From Chloroflexi bacterium HGW-Chloroflexi-2 (GTDB lineage Bacteria > Chloroflexota > Anaerolineae > Anaerolineales > Anaerolineaceae), in the NCBI GenBank assembly GCA_002840735.1, contig PHBY01000011.1, positions 1 to 64,000 on the forward strand: DNA of 64,000 nucleotides, read 5' to 3'. The notes beneath the pieces were generated by a model. The model made no database searches and had not been told where the DNA came from. It worked only from the letters and a program-made list of their open reading frames with translations. Below are positions 52,787 through 62,593 of this stretch, piece by piece (the first letter of the stretch is position 1; each line of letters opens with the position of its first letter). The position numbers and the translations under genes are program-made.

Positions 52787-53940
52787 CAGAAGCACCTGGT
52801 AAACCTCAACGAGGAAAATTAAAGGAAGTTTTTAAACTCTTCCTTAAACTGGGGTTTACTGCTTTTGGCGGACCTGCCGCTCACATCGGGATGATGCATG
52901 ACGAGGTGGTCAAACGACGTAAATGGCTGGATGAACAGGAGTTTTTGGATTTGCTGGGTGCTACCAATTTAATCCCGGGTCCGAATTCCACCGAAATGGC
53001 CATTCACATCAGCTACAAACGCGCCGGTTGGCGTGGATTGATACTGGGTGGGATGAGTTTTATCGTTCCAGCCATGTTGATCGTTTTGGGTCTGGCGTGG
53101 TTATATGTTCAGTATGGTTCCTATCCCCAGGTGGATTGGTTACTTTATGGTATTAAGCCGGTGGTGATCGCCATCGTTTTACAGGCGTTATGGAGCTTGG
53201 GACGGAAAGCTATAAAGGATTGGTTAACTGCCGTCATGGTGCTGATTGTTATCGGTCTGTATTGGGCAGGGATCAATGAAATCGGATTATTATTTGGCGG
53301 TGGTTTTGTTTTACTTCTGCTCAAAAATATTAAGAATTTTCCACTCAAGAAAGTCGCTGGGGTCGCAGTGCCTGGCAGCCTGCTGGCGATCACTTCACAG
53401 GCTGTGAGTGGAGTCCAATTGCCACTACTCTTTTTTACTTTTTTAAAAATCGGCTCCATCCTGTATGGCAGTGGTTATGTGTTGCTGGCATTTCTACGCG
53501 CAGACTTTGTTGTACATCTAGGTTGGTTGACTGATCAACAATTGATTGATGCCATCGCTATTGGGCAGGTGACACCCGGACCGGTTTTCACCACAGCCAC
53601 ATTCATCGGATACATTCTGGCAGGTCTACCTGGCGCATTGCTGGCAACCCTGGGCATTTTTCTGCCTTCATTTGTATTTGTTGCGTTGTCTTCCCCGTTG
53701 ATCCCTAAATTGAGAAATTCAAAATTCTTTGGCAGTCTGCTGGACGGTGTCAATGCTACCTCTTTGGGGCTCATGGCAGCTGTTCTGGTGCAATTAGGCC
53801 GTTCCTCTCTGACTGATCCCGTGACGATTTTGATTGGACTCATCTCTGCGATTTTATTAATCCGCTATCGGGTCAATTCAACCTGGTTGATATTGGGTGG
53901 AGGTTTGATTGGTCTGGCTTCGGCTTTGGCGGGAAGTTAA
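52783..53940 (+). CDS. chrA: Chromate transporter, ChrA-type
   Basis: The 385-aa protein carries two CHR domains and about 10 membrane segments. The signature is KLGFTAFGGPAAHIGMM at the start and LPGALLATLGIFLPSF in the second half. Substrate is chromate or sulfate in tested members; here it is inferred from family. Start ATG overlaps the upstream stop, indicating translational coupling. Confidence 0.88.
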   Translation: MTEAPGKPQRGKLKEVFKLFLKLGFTAFGGPAAHIGMMHDEVVKRRKWLDEQEFLDLLGATNLIPGPNSTEMAIHISYKRAGWRGLILGGMSFIVPAMLIVLGLAWLYVQYGSYPQVDWLLYGIKPVVIAIVLQALWSLGRKAIKDWLTAVMVLIVIGLYWAGINEIGLLFGGGFVLLLLKNIKNFPLKKVAGVAVPGSLLAITSQAVSGVQLPLLFFTFLKIGSILYGSGYVLLAFLRADFVVHLGWLTDQQLIDAIAIGQVTPGPVFTTATFIGYILAGLPGALLATLGIFLPSFVFVALSSPLIPKLRNSKFFGSLLDGVNATSLGLMAAVLVQLGRSSLTDPVTILIGLISAILLIRYRVNSTWLILGGGLIGLASALAGS

Positions 53941-54013
53941 ATGCTCTACTAATGTTTTGCCTGAAAGATTGATACAATTAACCATCAACAATTGATTTCC
54001 TGTGAGATACGAA

Positions 54014-55315
54014 ATGAAAAAACCCGTTAGCTACAACTCCCATTCAAGAGATTTATTGGTACATGGTATTGCTTCTGCCAAAGTTGGTGATAGGCAATTG
54101 GCTTATAAATATCTGGAACGCTATTTGTACCAGGATCCACCGCTAAAAGAACAAATCGATGCTATGTACTATTTGAGTCTGGTATCCCCGACGGAGGCTG
54201 AACAACGCGACTGGATTGAGAAAATTTTGACAATGGATCCTACTGAAAGCCGGGCTCGCCGTCAATTGGCGATTCTGAACGGGGAACTACAACCGGAAAA
54301 AATAGTGGATCCTGATCGCTTGCCCGAGCAAGTAGCCCAGCAGGTTTCAGCCAACGACCTGGAACGGTTTACCTGTCCGCAATGTGGCAGCCGGATGACC
54401 TTTGCTGCGGATGGACAATCTTTGTTGTGTGAAAATTGTGAGGTCAAATCTTTGCGAAGAAAATCTGGCAACCGGATTGAGGAAACTAATTTTTTCATCT
54501 CACTTGCAACCGGTCAGGGACATTCTAAAGCAGTCAACACCCAGATATCACTGTGCGCGGGTTGTGGGGCTGAATTCATCATTCCAGTGCAGCAACTCAG
54601 CTGGCAATGTCCATTTTGCGAATCCAATTATGCTGTGGTGCAAAAAGAGGAGCGGGAAATCCTGTTACCGGGTGCTCTGATTCCCTTCAGTCTGACCGAA
54701 AGCCAGGCATACGAGACTCTGATCACGTGGTGGAAAGCAAGTCAGGATGCCAATGCAGGAAAATTCGAAGCCATGCAAGGTATTTATTTACCGATCTGGA
54801 CGTTCGATATTGGTGGATTCATTGATTGGCAGTTGGAAATCAAGGAGAATCGCCAGTGGTATCCCCAAAGCAGTACCAAAGCGATTTTTTATGATGATAT
54901 TCGGGTGCCTGCCACACGCAAGTGTCCGCGATTGATGAATGATTTGATGAATAGTTTTGACTTTAATGCGTTGGTGGCATTTGATTATCAGTATCTGGTC
55001 AACTGGATGGCGGAAAGCTATGATGTGCCAGCTGGTGATGCAGCCATCAGCGCACGCAAGGCAGCGTTGGAAGCGGAACGCCAATATTTAAAGGATGTGA
55101 ATTTTCAACCGATCCGAAATTTAGCGTTGAATACCCGCCGTGTAACGGTTGAACAATACAAACTGGTGCTGGTTCCGGTATGGAGCGTCATGCTGGTTTT
55201 GGGCGCAGAGCGATTTCCAGTAATGATTAATGGACAGAATGGGAAACTCTTCAGCACATATCAGAACGAGCAGAAAAATGGATGGTTATCGAAAATGTTA
55301 CGCTGGATCGATTGA
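54014..55315 (+). CDS. Zinc-ribbon hypothetical protein with two CxxC pairs
   Basis: The product is 433 aa from ATG 54014; GTG 54002 is possible, and both have weak ribosome-binding sites. An N-terminal TPR-like region (to about 95) is followed by a zinc ribbon (CPQCGSRM and CENCEVK) and a second one (CAGCGAEF and CPFCESNY). The rest is beta-rich with ILLPGALIPFSLTESQAYET and a YLPIWTFD segment found in several zinc-ribbon proteins. Its function is unknown. It ends 13 bp before the start of the NagD-like gene. Confidence 0.65.
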   Translation: MKKPVSYNSHSRDLLVHGIASAKVGDRQLAYKYLERYLYQDPPLKEQIDAMYYLSLVSPTEAEQRDWIEKILTMDPTESRARRQLAILNGELQPEKIVDPDRLPEQVAQQVSANDLERFTCPQCGSRMTFAADGQSLLCENCEVKSLRRKSGNRIEETNFFISLATGQGHSKAVNTQISLCAGCGAEFIIPVQQLSWQCPFCESNYAVVQKEEREILLPGALIPFSLTESQAYETLITWWKASQDANAGKFEAMQGIYLPIWTFDIGGFIDWQLEIKENRQWYPQSSTKAIFYDDIRVPATRKCPRLMNDLMNSFDFNALVAFDYQYLVNWMAESYDVPAGDAAISARKAALEAERQYLKDVNFQPIRNLALNTRRVTVEQYKLVLVPVWSVMLVLGAERFPVMINGQNGKLFSTYQNEQKNGWLSKMLRWID

Positions 55316-55328
55316 GGATAACGAAGCG

Positions 55329-56135
55329 GTGACGCAGGCTTCATACGAAATTTTATCCGGGATCAAGGCCTTTGTGCTGGACATGGATGGCACCGTCTTC
55401 CTGAGTGACAGGTTGTTGCCTGGTGCGGTTGAGTTGGTGGAATATTTAAAGGGTTCACAAATCCCGTTGTTATTTCTCACCAATAACTCCTCCGAACATC
55501 GTGGCAACTATACAGAGAAACTTAACCAGCTGGGACTGGCTGTTGATGAAAGCATGATTTTCACCTCCGGAGAAGCTACTGCGCACTTCCTGCAGGAGCA
55601 TTTTCCACACATGCAACGGATTGACCTGTTTGGAACACCAGCATTGGAAGAAGAATTCAAGATTCATGGCTTTAACCTGACCACAGAGTACCCACAGGCA
55701 TTGGTATTGGGATTTGACACTACCCTGACCTATGAGAAATTATGGCGTCTGTGTGATGGCGTTCGCGCCGGATTGCCATATTTTGCCACTCATCCGGATA
55801 TCAATTGTCCGCTGGAACAAGGCGTTATGCCAGATATTGGCGCGATAATTGCCTTTGTGGCGGCTTCCACCGGTCGTAACCCAGATTACATCATTGGGAA
55901 ACCTAACTCACCGGTAGTCAGTGCATTGATGAAACGATTGGGACTGCCAGCCGATCAAATCTGCATGGTGGGGGATCGCCTGTATACTGATATTGCCCTG
56001 GGGCAAGCTGGGTTGCGTACTGTTTTGGTGTTGAGTGGTGAGACGAAACCCTCAGATTTGGATGAGTCTCCTTTTCAAGCCGATCTGGTGGTGGAAAATC
56101 TGGAGCAATTATATACAATTATTAAGTACAGCTAA
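55329..56135 (+). CDS. HAD-superfamily phosphatase, NagD/class IIA
   Basis: The likely start is GTG 55329, with GAGGA about 10 nt upstream, giving 268 aa; ATG 55278 would overlap the upstream gene. Motif I is VLDMDGTVF, motif II LFLTNNSS, motif III GKPNSP and motif IV VGDRLYTDIALG. Class IIA caps and size match NagD and 4-nitrophenylphosphatase-like sugar-phosphate or nucleotide phosphatases. Cytoplasmic. Confidence 0.9.
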   Translation: MTQASYEILSGIKAFVLDMDGTVFLSDRLLPGAVELVEYLKGSQIPLLFLTNNSSEHRGNYTEKLNQLGLAVDESMIFTSGEATAHFLQEHFPHMQRIDLFGTPALEEEFKIHGFNLTTEYPQALVLGFDTTLTYEKLWRLCDGVRAGLPYFATHPDINCPLEQGVMPDIGAIIAFVAASTGRNPDYIIGKPNSPVVSALMKRLGLPADQICMVGDRLYTDIALGQAGLRTVLVLSGETKPSDLDESPFQADLVVENLEQLYTIIKYS

Positions 56136-56152
56136 TTTCTAAGGAGGGAAGG

Positions 56153-57004
56153 ATGCAAACAAGATTATTGGGAAAAACAGGACATATGTCCACAGTGGCG
56201 ATTTTTGGTGGGGCAGCTTTTTGGGATATCACCCAATCGGTGGCGGATACGGTCATGGAACAGGTGATAGCCGCCGGGGTGAATCATATCGATGTGGCTC
56301 CTCAATATGGCATGGCGGAAGAACGCATCGGACCCTGGATGAAGCGGGAAAGAGAGCGCTTCTTTCTGGGTTGTAAAACCCTGGAACGCACAGCAGATGC
56401 TGCCTGGAACGATTTGCAGACCTCGCTAGAACGTTTACAGGTAGAACAACTCGATCTTTATCAGATTCACGCGATCACATCGCAGGAAGAACTGGATGCT
56501 GTCCTGCGAAAAGGGGGAGCAATTGAAACGCTGGTGAAAGCCAAAGAGGAAGGACTGACACATTATTTAGGCATCACCGGGCATGGTATGCAAACTCCTG
56601 CCCTATTCCTGCAGGCGATCCAACGTTTTGATTTTGACACCGTCATGTTCCCGCTCAATTATGGTCTGATGGGGCAGGAAGCCTATCGCAAAGAAACCAT
56701 GGCGTTGATCGAAGCCTGTCAGCAACGCAATGTTGGCCGGATGATCATCAAGTCGATCGCGCAGGCACCCTGGCAGGAAAGACCCAAAACCCACACCACC
56801 TGGTATGAGCCCTATCATACACCAACTGCAGTTCAGGAGGGGATCAATTTTGTGCTTTCCCATGATGTGACCGGCGTGTGTATGGCTGGCGATATCACCG
56901 TTATACCGATGGTATTGCAGGCTTGCGAGCAATTTAGCCCGCTATCTGAGGAAGAGCAGAATGCGTTGATGGAACGTGGCAGATCGATGGCGATGATATT
57001 TTAA
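56153..57004 (+). CDS. Aldo/keto reductase
   Basis: The 283-aa protein has the AKR barrel with HIDVAPQYG (the Asp and Tyr of the catalytic tetrad), GCKTLERTADAAWNDL (Lys) and LDLYQIHAI (His). It uses NADPH to reduce carbonyls. The gene follows the NagD-like gene by 17 bp with AAGGAGG upstream of the ATG. It is short for the family but without evident truncation. Confidence 0.88.
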   Translation: MQTRLLGKTGHMSTVAIFGGAAFWDITQSVADTVMEQVIAAGVNHIDVAPQYGMAEERIGPWMKRERERFFLGCKTLERTADAAWNDLQTSLERLQVEQLDLYQIHAITSQEELDAVLRKGGAIETLVKAKEEGLTHYLGITGHGMQTPALFLQAIQRFDFDTVMFPLNYGLMGQEAYRKETMALIEACQQRNVGRMIIKSIAQAPWQERPKTHTTWYEPYHTPTAVQEGINFVLSHDVTGVCMAGDITVIPMVLQACEQFSPLSEEEQNALMERGRSMAMIF

Positions 57005-57714
57005 ATATTCCTGAATTACGGTGCATTGCACTTGGAGAGAAGAAGAATACATCGAATGGATAATTACGATGATGAATCCTGGAATCAGAAGTGCATTGGA
57101 CAGACTGGATTCGTTTTCCACAGGTATCCTATGAATTAATCCACGGGATACCTTCATAGGATAGTAAACCAAAAATCCTTTGAAAAGGATTCAGCACGGT
57201 CTTCCCACAAGGCAACCTGTTTGAACAGGTTTGAATTCTGGCTATCCATGGAGTGGTAGGGAAACAATCTGATAATGTGCACAGACCGGATTCGTTTTCC
57301 AAAGTTATCTTATGAATTAATTCATAGGATAGTAAACCAAAAATCCTTTGAAAAGGAATCTCTACGAGCTGGAAACATGATAACCTATTTACACACATTA
57401 CTTCGATTATCTAGGATTTCCAAGCTATAGCTGTATTGTATACAAGGTGCAACGCACTTTTGGATTTTGGATTCTCGTTCGAAATGTTCCGAATGGTATA
57501 GATCGTTTATCTCTAAGTGCAATGCACCAGATTTCCTCATCATATTCGATCACTTAATCATTAAAATCCCAGTTCAGATTTTTGCTGCGGGAGTGGTACA
57601 CATCCACCGGCAAGTCCAGTTTTCAATGCAACGAGCTGTGTACCGTCCACAGGCAAAGTGCAATGCACCGATGATCTAAAATAATCGGGGTGTCCAGCCG
57701 GACACCCCGATTCA
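57005..57714. other. 710-bp convergent intergenic region rich in repeats
   Basis: No gene is convincing. Two related segments lie at about 57100-57195 and 57285-57360, sharing GGATTCGTTTTCC, a TATCCTATGAAT-type palindrome and AAACCAAAAATCCTTTGAAA. Four near-perfect GTGCA-N-TGCAC palindromes lie at 57021, 57447, 57517 and 57658. Minus-strand open frames merely translate the repeats. Confidence 0.6.
57683..57712 (-). terminator. Terminator of the molybdenum hydroxylase operon
   Basis: A perfect 13-bp GC-rich stem (AATCGGGGTGTCC with its complement, loop of 4) lies immediately after the stop codon of the leftward operon. A short T-rich stretch (ATTATTTTAG) follows on that strand. Confidence 0.75.
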
Positions 57715-60648
57715 TTATTTCTCCTGAATGCCTTTCCAGACTTTCTCCGGTAGCACCGGCAATTCTCGTAGACGCACGCCGATGGCGTCGAAAATGGCGT
57801 TCGAAACTGCTGGTCCAACCCCATCCATGGGGATTTCAGCCACCGCTTTAGCGCCATATGGGCCGCTGGGCTCGTAAGTCGGTACCAGAATGGCGGTGAT
57901 ATCCGGGGCTTCATCGGCTTCATAAATACGATAATCACCGAAGCGTTTTTGCAATACATTGCCTTCTGTGTCGTATTCCATGCCTTCCGAGATGGCCATT
58001 CCCAATGCCTGGAGTTGACCACCTTCGATTTGCCCGGAAGCCGTCATCGGGTTGATGGCAGTACCGCAATCCACGGCCATGACCATGCGAGGTACCCGCA
58101 CCATACCGGTTTCGGTGTCCACTTCTACTTCCACAAATTGTGCACCGAAGGGTGGCGGGGCGTAGTTGGACATGAAGGAGGCTGTCCCCATGATCTGTTG
58201 CTGGTCGACGGTATGCAGGCTGTTCAAAGCCACGGCTTCCAGGGAAACAGAACGTCCATCGGCTGCATACGCCTGACGATTGCGCAGGTACATGCCCTCT
58301 GTAGTGGTTTTGAGTATTTTGGCAGCTCGTTCGATGATTTGTTTACGTACGATCTCGGCAGCTTTCTTAGCCGAACCACCGGAGATAAAGGTGGTGCTGG
58401 AAGCATAAGCACCCACATCAAAGGGGGTCATGTCGGTATCGGAGGAGTAAATGATGATATCCTCCAGGCGACAACCCAGTGTCTCGGCAATGATCTGAGC
58501 AATGACAGTATCGGAACCAGTGCCCAGGTCGGTAGCACCAACCTGCACGTTGAAGCTGCCGTCATCGTTCATTTTGATGGATGCACCACCCATATCCAAT
58601 CCAGGGATGGCGGTACCATGCATGCAGGTTGCCACGCCTAAGCCACGGCGGATGTGTGGTCGTTCGGGGTCTACCCGCCATTTGGGATCGTTGCGACGTT
58701 CCCATTGAATGGATTTGGCAGCCTCATCGAAGCATTCCTGTAAGCCGCAACTCAACACGTATTGTTCGATGGTGCCACCTTCTCCCAATGCAGTCGAGAT
58801 CGGAATATGATCCCCCACATTGACGGCATTTTTGCGGCGGAACTCCAACGGGTCAAAACCCAGTGAATGGGCAATCTCATCAATGATCACTTCCAGACCG
58901 AACATGCCCTGGGGAGCGCCATAACCTCGGAAGGCGCCAGCCGGTGCTTTGTTGGTGTAATAGATATCCGCATGGAAGCGTAATGCATCGGCTTTATAGG
59001 TGGAAAGTCCCCGCAACCCGGAAACACTGGCAACCGTTAAGGAGTGGGATCCATAAGCGCCAGTATCGGAAATAACACTCATATCCAGAGCGCGGATAGT
59101 GCCATCGTTCATCACACCGACTTTGAAAGTAACATACATTGGGTGGCGAGAACGTGAGCTGGTGAATTCCTGTTCACGGGTGTATTCCAGACGTACCGGG
59201 CGATTGGTAGCCAGGGTCAGGTGGGCAGCCAGATCTTCGATCAGCATTTCCTGCTTGCCACCAAAGCCACCACCGATACGCGGTTTAATCACACGGATGC
59301 GTTTGACGGGCAAACCGATCAGGGGTGCCAGCATACGGCGTGCATGGAATGGCACCTGGGTGGAGGTGCGCACCACCAGGCGTTCATCCTCATCCCAATA
59401 GGTGATGGTGATGTGGGGCTCGATATGAGCTTGTTGCTGTTTGGGCGTGTAATACGTATTTTCAAAGACACGGTCGCATTCTGCGAATACTTTGTCCACA
59501 TCATTCCAGACAGCATCGACCACATTGACCAGATTACGACTGGCATCGGGAATACCGACGGCATCCGGCTCGTCATGAATGACGGGTGCGCCGGGTTTGC
59601 CTGCTTCGCGCGGGTCCAGAACAACCGGTAATACTTCATAATCAACATCAATCAATTTAACTGCTGCACGGGCAATTTCTGGTGTTTCTGCAGCCACCAC
59701 GGCTACCCGATCACCCACAAAACGAACTTTATTGTCCAGGGAAACCTGATCCCAGGGTTTGGGGTTCGGCCAGGATTGTCCACCGGAGGCATAAATGACA
59801 CGCGGAATGTCTTTGTAGGTCAGCACCGCATGTACACCCTGTAAAGCTTTGGCTTTGGAGGTATCGATGTTGCGGATGCGGGCATGTCCATGAGGGCTGG
59901 TGAGCATTTCTGCGTACAGCATGCCGGGCAGGTTGATATCATCGGTAAAGGCAGGTTTACCTTTGGCCAGTTTGACCGCATCCACCTTGATTTCCGGATG
60001 ACCCACTACATCGGTTTGGGATTCGGGGGTTACCCAGGGGGCAAATTTGACATCCTTTTTGGTCTTCAAATCGGAACCTGAATCGCCTTTAAGGAAATCG
60101 GGCAGATCACGACCCAGATCGGATTCTCCGGTTAGACCAAAGGCAATTTCCATGGGGATACCGCCACCATCAATCGGGGGAACTTCTTCCCCACGCAACA
60201 TGGCAGCAGCCCGCATAATGGCTTCGACGGGTTTGACATAACCGGTACAGCGGCAGATGGTGGAGCTGAGGGCATCGCGCGCATCTTCCAGCGTGGGATA
60301 CATTTCTTTATTGATCAAGGCTTTGGTGGCCAGCACCATGGCAGGGGTACAATAACCACATTGGACAGCACCCATCTCGGTAAAGGCTTTCTGGATAGGA
60401 TGAATGGTATTGATTTCGCTCATACCTTCCACGGTCTCAATTTCATGCCCATCGGCTTGTGGAGCAAGCATGACGCAGGTAGGGACTAATTTTCCATCCA
60501 TCAGAACGGAACAGGCACCGCATTCGCCGGTTTCACAACCGTGTTTTACACTCCAGATACCAGCTCTGCGTAAGGCGGTTAACAGACTTTCATCCTGGAT
60601 CACGACCAGATCGGTGTCTTTACCATTAAGTTTTAAATGAATATTCAT
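57715..60648 (-). CDS. Xanthine dehydrogenase-family molybdenum hydroxylase, 2Fe-2S domain fused
   Basis: The 977-aa protein has two 2Fe-2S clusters in residues 1-155: C38, C43, C46 and C58 (CETGECGAC...TC), then QCGYC and ICRCTG. A linker leads to the molybdopterin large-subunit domains with GGGFGGKQE, GAFRGYGAPQGMFGLEV and the GPYGAKAVAEIPMDG loop carrying the catalytic Glu. The CO-dehydrogenase-specific AYxCSFR loop is absent, so it is a hydroxylase of aromatic heterocycles or aldehydes. GGAGGAAA precedes the ATG, 12 bp after the FAD subunit stop. Confidence 0.9.
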   Translation of the reverse strand: MNIHLKLNGKDTDLVVIQDESLLTALRRAGIWSVKHGCETGECGACSVLMDGKLVPTCVMLAPQADGHEIETVEGMSEINTIHPIQKAFTEMGAVQCGYCTPAMVLATKALINKEMYPTLEDARDALSSTICRCTGYVKPVEAIMRAAAMLRGEEVPPIDGGGIPMEIAFGLTGESDLGRDLPDFLKGDSGSDLKTKKDVKFAPWVTPESQTDVVGHPEIKVDAVKLAKGKPAFTDDINLPGMLYAEMLTSPHGHARIRNIDTSKAKALQGVHAVLTYKDIPRVIYASGGQSWPNPKPWDQVSLDNKVRFVGDRVAVVAAETPEIARAAVKLIDVDYEVLPVVLDPREAGKPGAPVIHDEPDAVGIPDASRNLVNVVDAVWNDVDKVFAECDRVFENTYYTPKQQQAHIEPHITITYWDEDERLVVRTSTQVPFHARRMLAPLIGLPVKRIRVIKPRIGGGFGGKQEMLIEDLAAHLTLATNRPVRLEYTREQEFTSSRSRHPMYVTFKVGVMNDGTIRALDMSVISDTGAYGSHSLTVASVSGLRGLSTYKADALRFHADIYYTNKAPAGAFRGYGAPQGMFGLEVIIDEIAHSLGFDPLEFRRKNAVNVGDHIPISTALGEGGTIEQYVLSCGLQECFDEAAKSIQWERRNDPKWRVDPERPHIRRGLGVATCMHGTAIPGLDMGGASIKMNDDGSFNVQVGATDLGTGSDTVIAQIIAETLGCRLEDIIIYSSDTDMTPFDVGAYASSTTFISGGSAKKAAEIVRKQIIERAAKILKTTTEGMYLRNRQAYAADGRSVSLEAVALNSLHTVDQQQIMGTASFMSNYAPPPFGAQFVEVEVDTETGMVRVPRMVMAVDCGTAINPMTASGQIEGGQLQALGMAISEGMEYDTEGNVLQKRFGDYRIYEADEAPDITAILVPTYEPSGPYGAKAVAEIPMDGVGPAVSNAIFDAIGVRLRELPVLPEKVWKGIQEK

Positions 60649-60660
60649 CTGTTTCCTCCT

Positions 60661-61512
60661 CTATTTTTGAGCCTTGAAGGCTTGTTGTAAGGCGCGTTGG
60701 GTCAAAACGGAAGCCATCGCAGTTCGATACTCCACACTGCCACGAAAATCACCTATCGGTCGTGCCTGGTTTTCCGCCAATTGAGCAGACTGCTCCAATA
60801 ATTCAGTCGTCGGGGATTTGCCAGTTAACAGTGCTTCAACTTCCAATAATCGCGCCGGAGAGGGATTTGCTCCTGCCAGCGCCACACCTGCTTTGGAACA
60901 GATGCCATTTTCGATAAGCAGAACAGCCACAGCGGCCAGAATAGCTTTATCACGCGGGGTGCGATTGACGCGAACCAGTGCACCGCTTGCAGTTGGTTGA
61001 GCCGGGAAGCTGACTTCCAGAATGGCTTCACCGGGAAGAAGGACTTTTGTGCAATCCTTCATCCATTCCTGCAATGCCACCTGACGGGTCTGGTTTTCAT
61101 CTTTTTGAACCGATACAATTGCGTCCAATGCCATCAAAACCAGGGGAACATCCGGTGGGTTTTCCGGATCGGTGATGGTACCAGCAACACTTGCCAGGTT
61201 GCGTAACCCCAGGGTAGCCGAAAAATAGGCTGCTTCCGTTAAAACACCACCCGCCTGAGATTTGATCAATTCTGATTGATAAATGTCCTGCAGGGTTGCC
61301 ATGGCACCGATATGCACATTGCCATCCTCACCCAATTTGATGTAGTTGAGTTGCAGCTTCTCAAGATCAACAAAGGCATCTGCGTTCAGATTGGTGAGGG
61401 CAATGGGTCTAGGTCCAACGGTGAGAGGAACTGTATTGATATCAGAGCGTTTGAGAAGCTGGTGAGCTTTTGACCAGTTGTCTGGTCGATGGAATTCTTT
61501 TGTTTTTGACAT
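60661..61512 (-). CDS. FAD-binding subunit-like protein of a molybdenum hydroxylase, motifs degenerate
   Basis: The 283-aa protein aligns with the CoxM/XdhB FAD subunit: FHRPDNWSKAHQLL at the N-terminus, LRNLASVAGTITDPEN and the C-terminal ALAGANPSPARLLEVEALL. The first flavin-binding motif, normally AGGT, reads TVGPRPIAL, and the second, normally GGN, reads VAGTIT. Flavin binding may be weak or lost. AAGGAG precedes the ATG. It lies between the dehydrogenase and the hydroxylase in one operon. Confidence 0.75.
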   Translation of the reverse strand: MSKTKEFHRPDNWSKAHQLLKRSDINTVPLTVGPRPIALTNLNADAFVDLEKLQLNYIKLGEDGNVHIGAMATLQDIYQSELIKSQAGGVLTEAAYFSATLGLRNLASVAGTITDPENPPDVPLVLMALDAIVSVQKDENQTRQVALQEWMKDCTKVLLPGEAILEVSFPAQPTASGALVRVNRTPRDKAILAAVAVLLIENGICSKAGVALAGANPSPARLLEVEALLTGKSPTTELLEQSAQLAENQARPIGDFRGSVEYRTAMASVLTQRALQQAFKAQK

Positions 61513-61547
61513 AGATCTCCTTTCTGGCTTTTCTACAAATGAATAAA

Positions 61548-62570
61548 TCAGACTACCTGATAAATTAACGGTTGTTGATGAATATAGCTTACCAGATTTA
61601 CATAATCTCCGCTGCGATCTGGTAAAGCATTGGGGTCAATATTACCAGAAGCAGTATGAGGGGTGAGGACGATGTTTGCTTCAGGATCGCCTGCCAGCGG
61701 CAACAAGGGGCTGTCCATATTAATCGGCTCCCAATCAAACGTATCGGTTGCCACTCCGCCCAGATAACCCGATCGCAAAGCGTTGGCTACATCTTCTTCA
61801 TTATATAATCCACTAGCGCCACAGCTTACCAGAAATGCACCTGGTTTCATCTGTTGGATAAATGCCTGATTAACCATGGCTGCCGTTTCTGGCATGAATG
61901 GCAATAGCATGGTGACAAAATCGCTCTGCGCCAAAAGATCATCCTGACTGGCATATTGAATATGGAGGTCCTTTTCAGTATGCTCGGATAAACGTGAGCG
62001 TTTGTTGTACAGCACCTTGCATTCAAAACCCTTCAAACGGCGTGCCAGTTCGATACCAATTTCACCAAACCCAATGATCCCTACGGTTTTTCGATATAGT
62101 GTCCCAATCAATTTGCGACCGGTAAAGTTAATCGCAAAGGTATCTTCATCACTTTTTCTGGGAGGCAAACCCCAGTCTTTATCCAGGGTAATCACATGCA
62201 TTGCCTCTCTGAAACGTTTTGCCAGCGTCAGCATTTGTGTCAACAAATGCTCCGACACCATGACGGTTATTTCAATGGGCATATAGCATACTTTTACCCC
62301 ATTTTTTTGCGCAGCAGCAAGGTCGATATCGTAGATTTGGGAACCCAGTCTCTGGATTAATTGTAGATCCTTTCCGGCTGCAATGATCTCAGCATCAATA
62401 ACATCGCTGCGTTCAGTAATGAGGAATTGTTTCCCCGGTAGATGTTTGATTATATCAGCCTTGTTGGGATCTCGAAGCATGCTGATTTCAAAATCCTGTG
62501 GGGCACCAGCCAGGGCCGATTGTTGATGCCGTTCCCCACGATGGGTAACGAATAGAACTTGATATGACAT
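61548..62570 (-). CDS. D-isomer-specific 2-hydroxyacid dehydrogenase family protein
   Basis: The 340-aa protein has the nucleotide-binding GIIGFGEIGIELARRL and the C-terminal VLTPHTAS, with His of the catalytic triad retained. The catalytic Arg, normally in VNxARG, is absent: the segment reads AFLVSCGASGLYNEE. The Glu is probably kept in DTFDWEP. It could therefore be inactive or have altered chemistry. AGGAG precedes the ATG. It lies between the ABC ATPase and the FAD subunit. Confidence 0.85.
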   Translation of the reverse strand: MSYQVLFVTHRGERHQQSALAGAPQDFEISMLRDPNKADIIKHLPGKQFLITERSDVIDAEIIAAGKDLQLIQRLGSQIYDIDLAAAQKNGVKVCYMPIEITVMVSEHLLTQMLTLAKRFREAMHVITLDKDWGLPPRKSDEDTFAINFTGRKLIGTLYRKTVGIIGFGEIGIELARRLKGFECKVLYNKRSRLSEHTEKDLHIQYASQDDLLAQSDFVTMLLPFMPETAAMVNQAFIQQMKPGAFLVSCGASGLYNEEDVANALRSGYLGGVATDTFDWEPINMDSPLLPLAGDPEANIVLTPHTASGNIDPNALPDRSGDYVNLVSYIHQQPLIYQVV

Positions 62571-62593
62571 TTTTTACTCCTAAGCAATAGATT

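Noticed and set aside
57129-57398. 89-aa minus-strand open frame with repeated FQRIFGLLSYE
   Set aside because: The repeated peptide comes only from translating the two DNA repeat segments; there is no domain.
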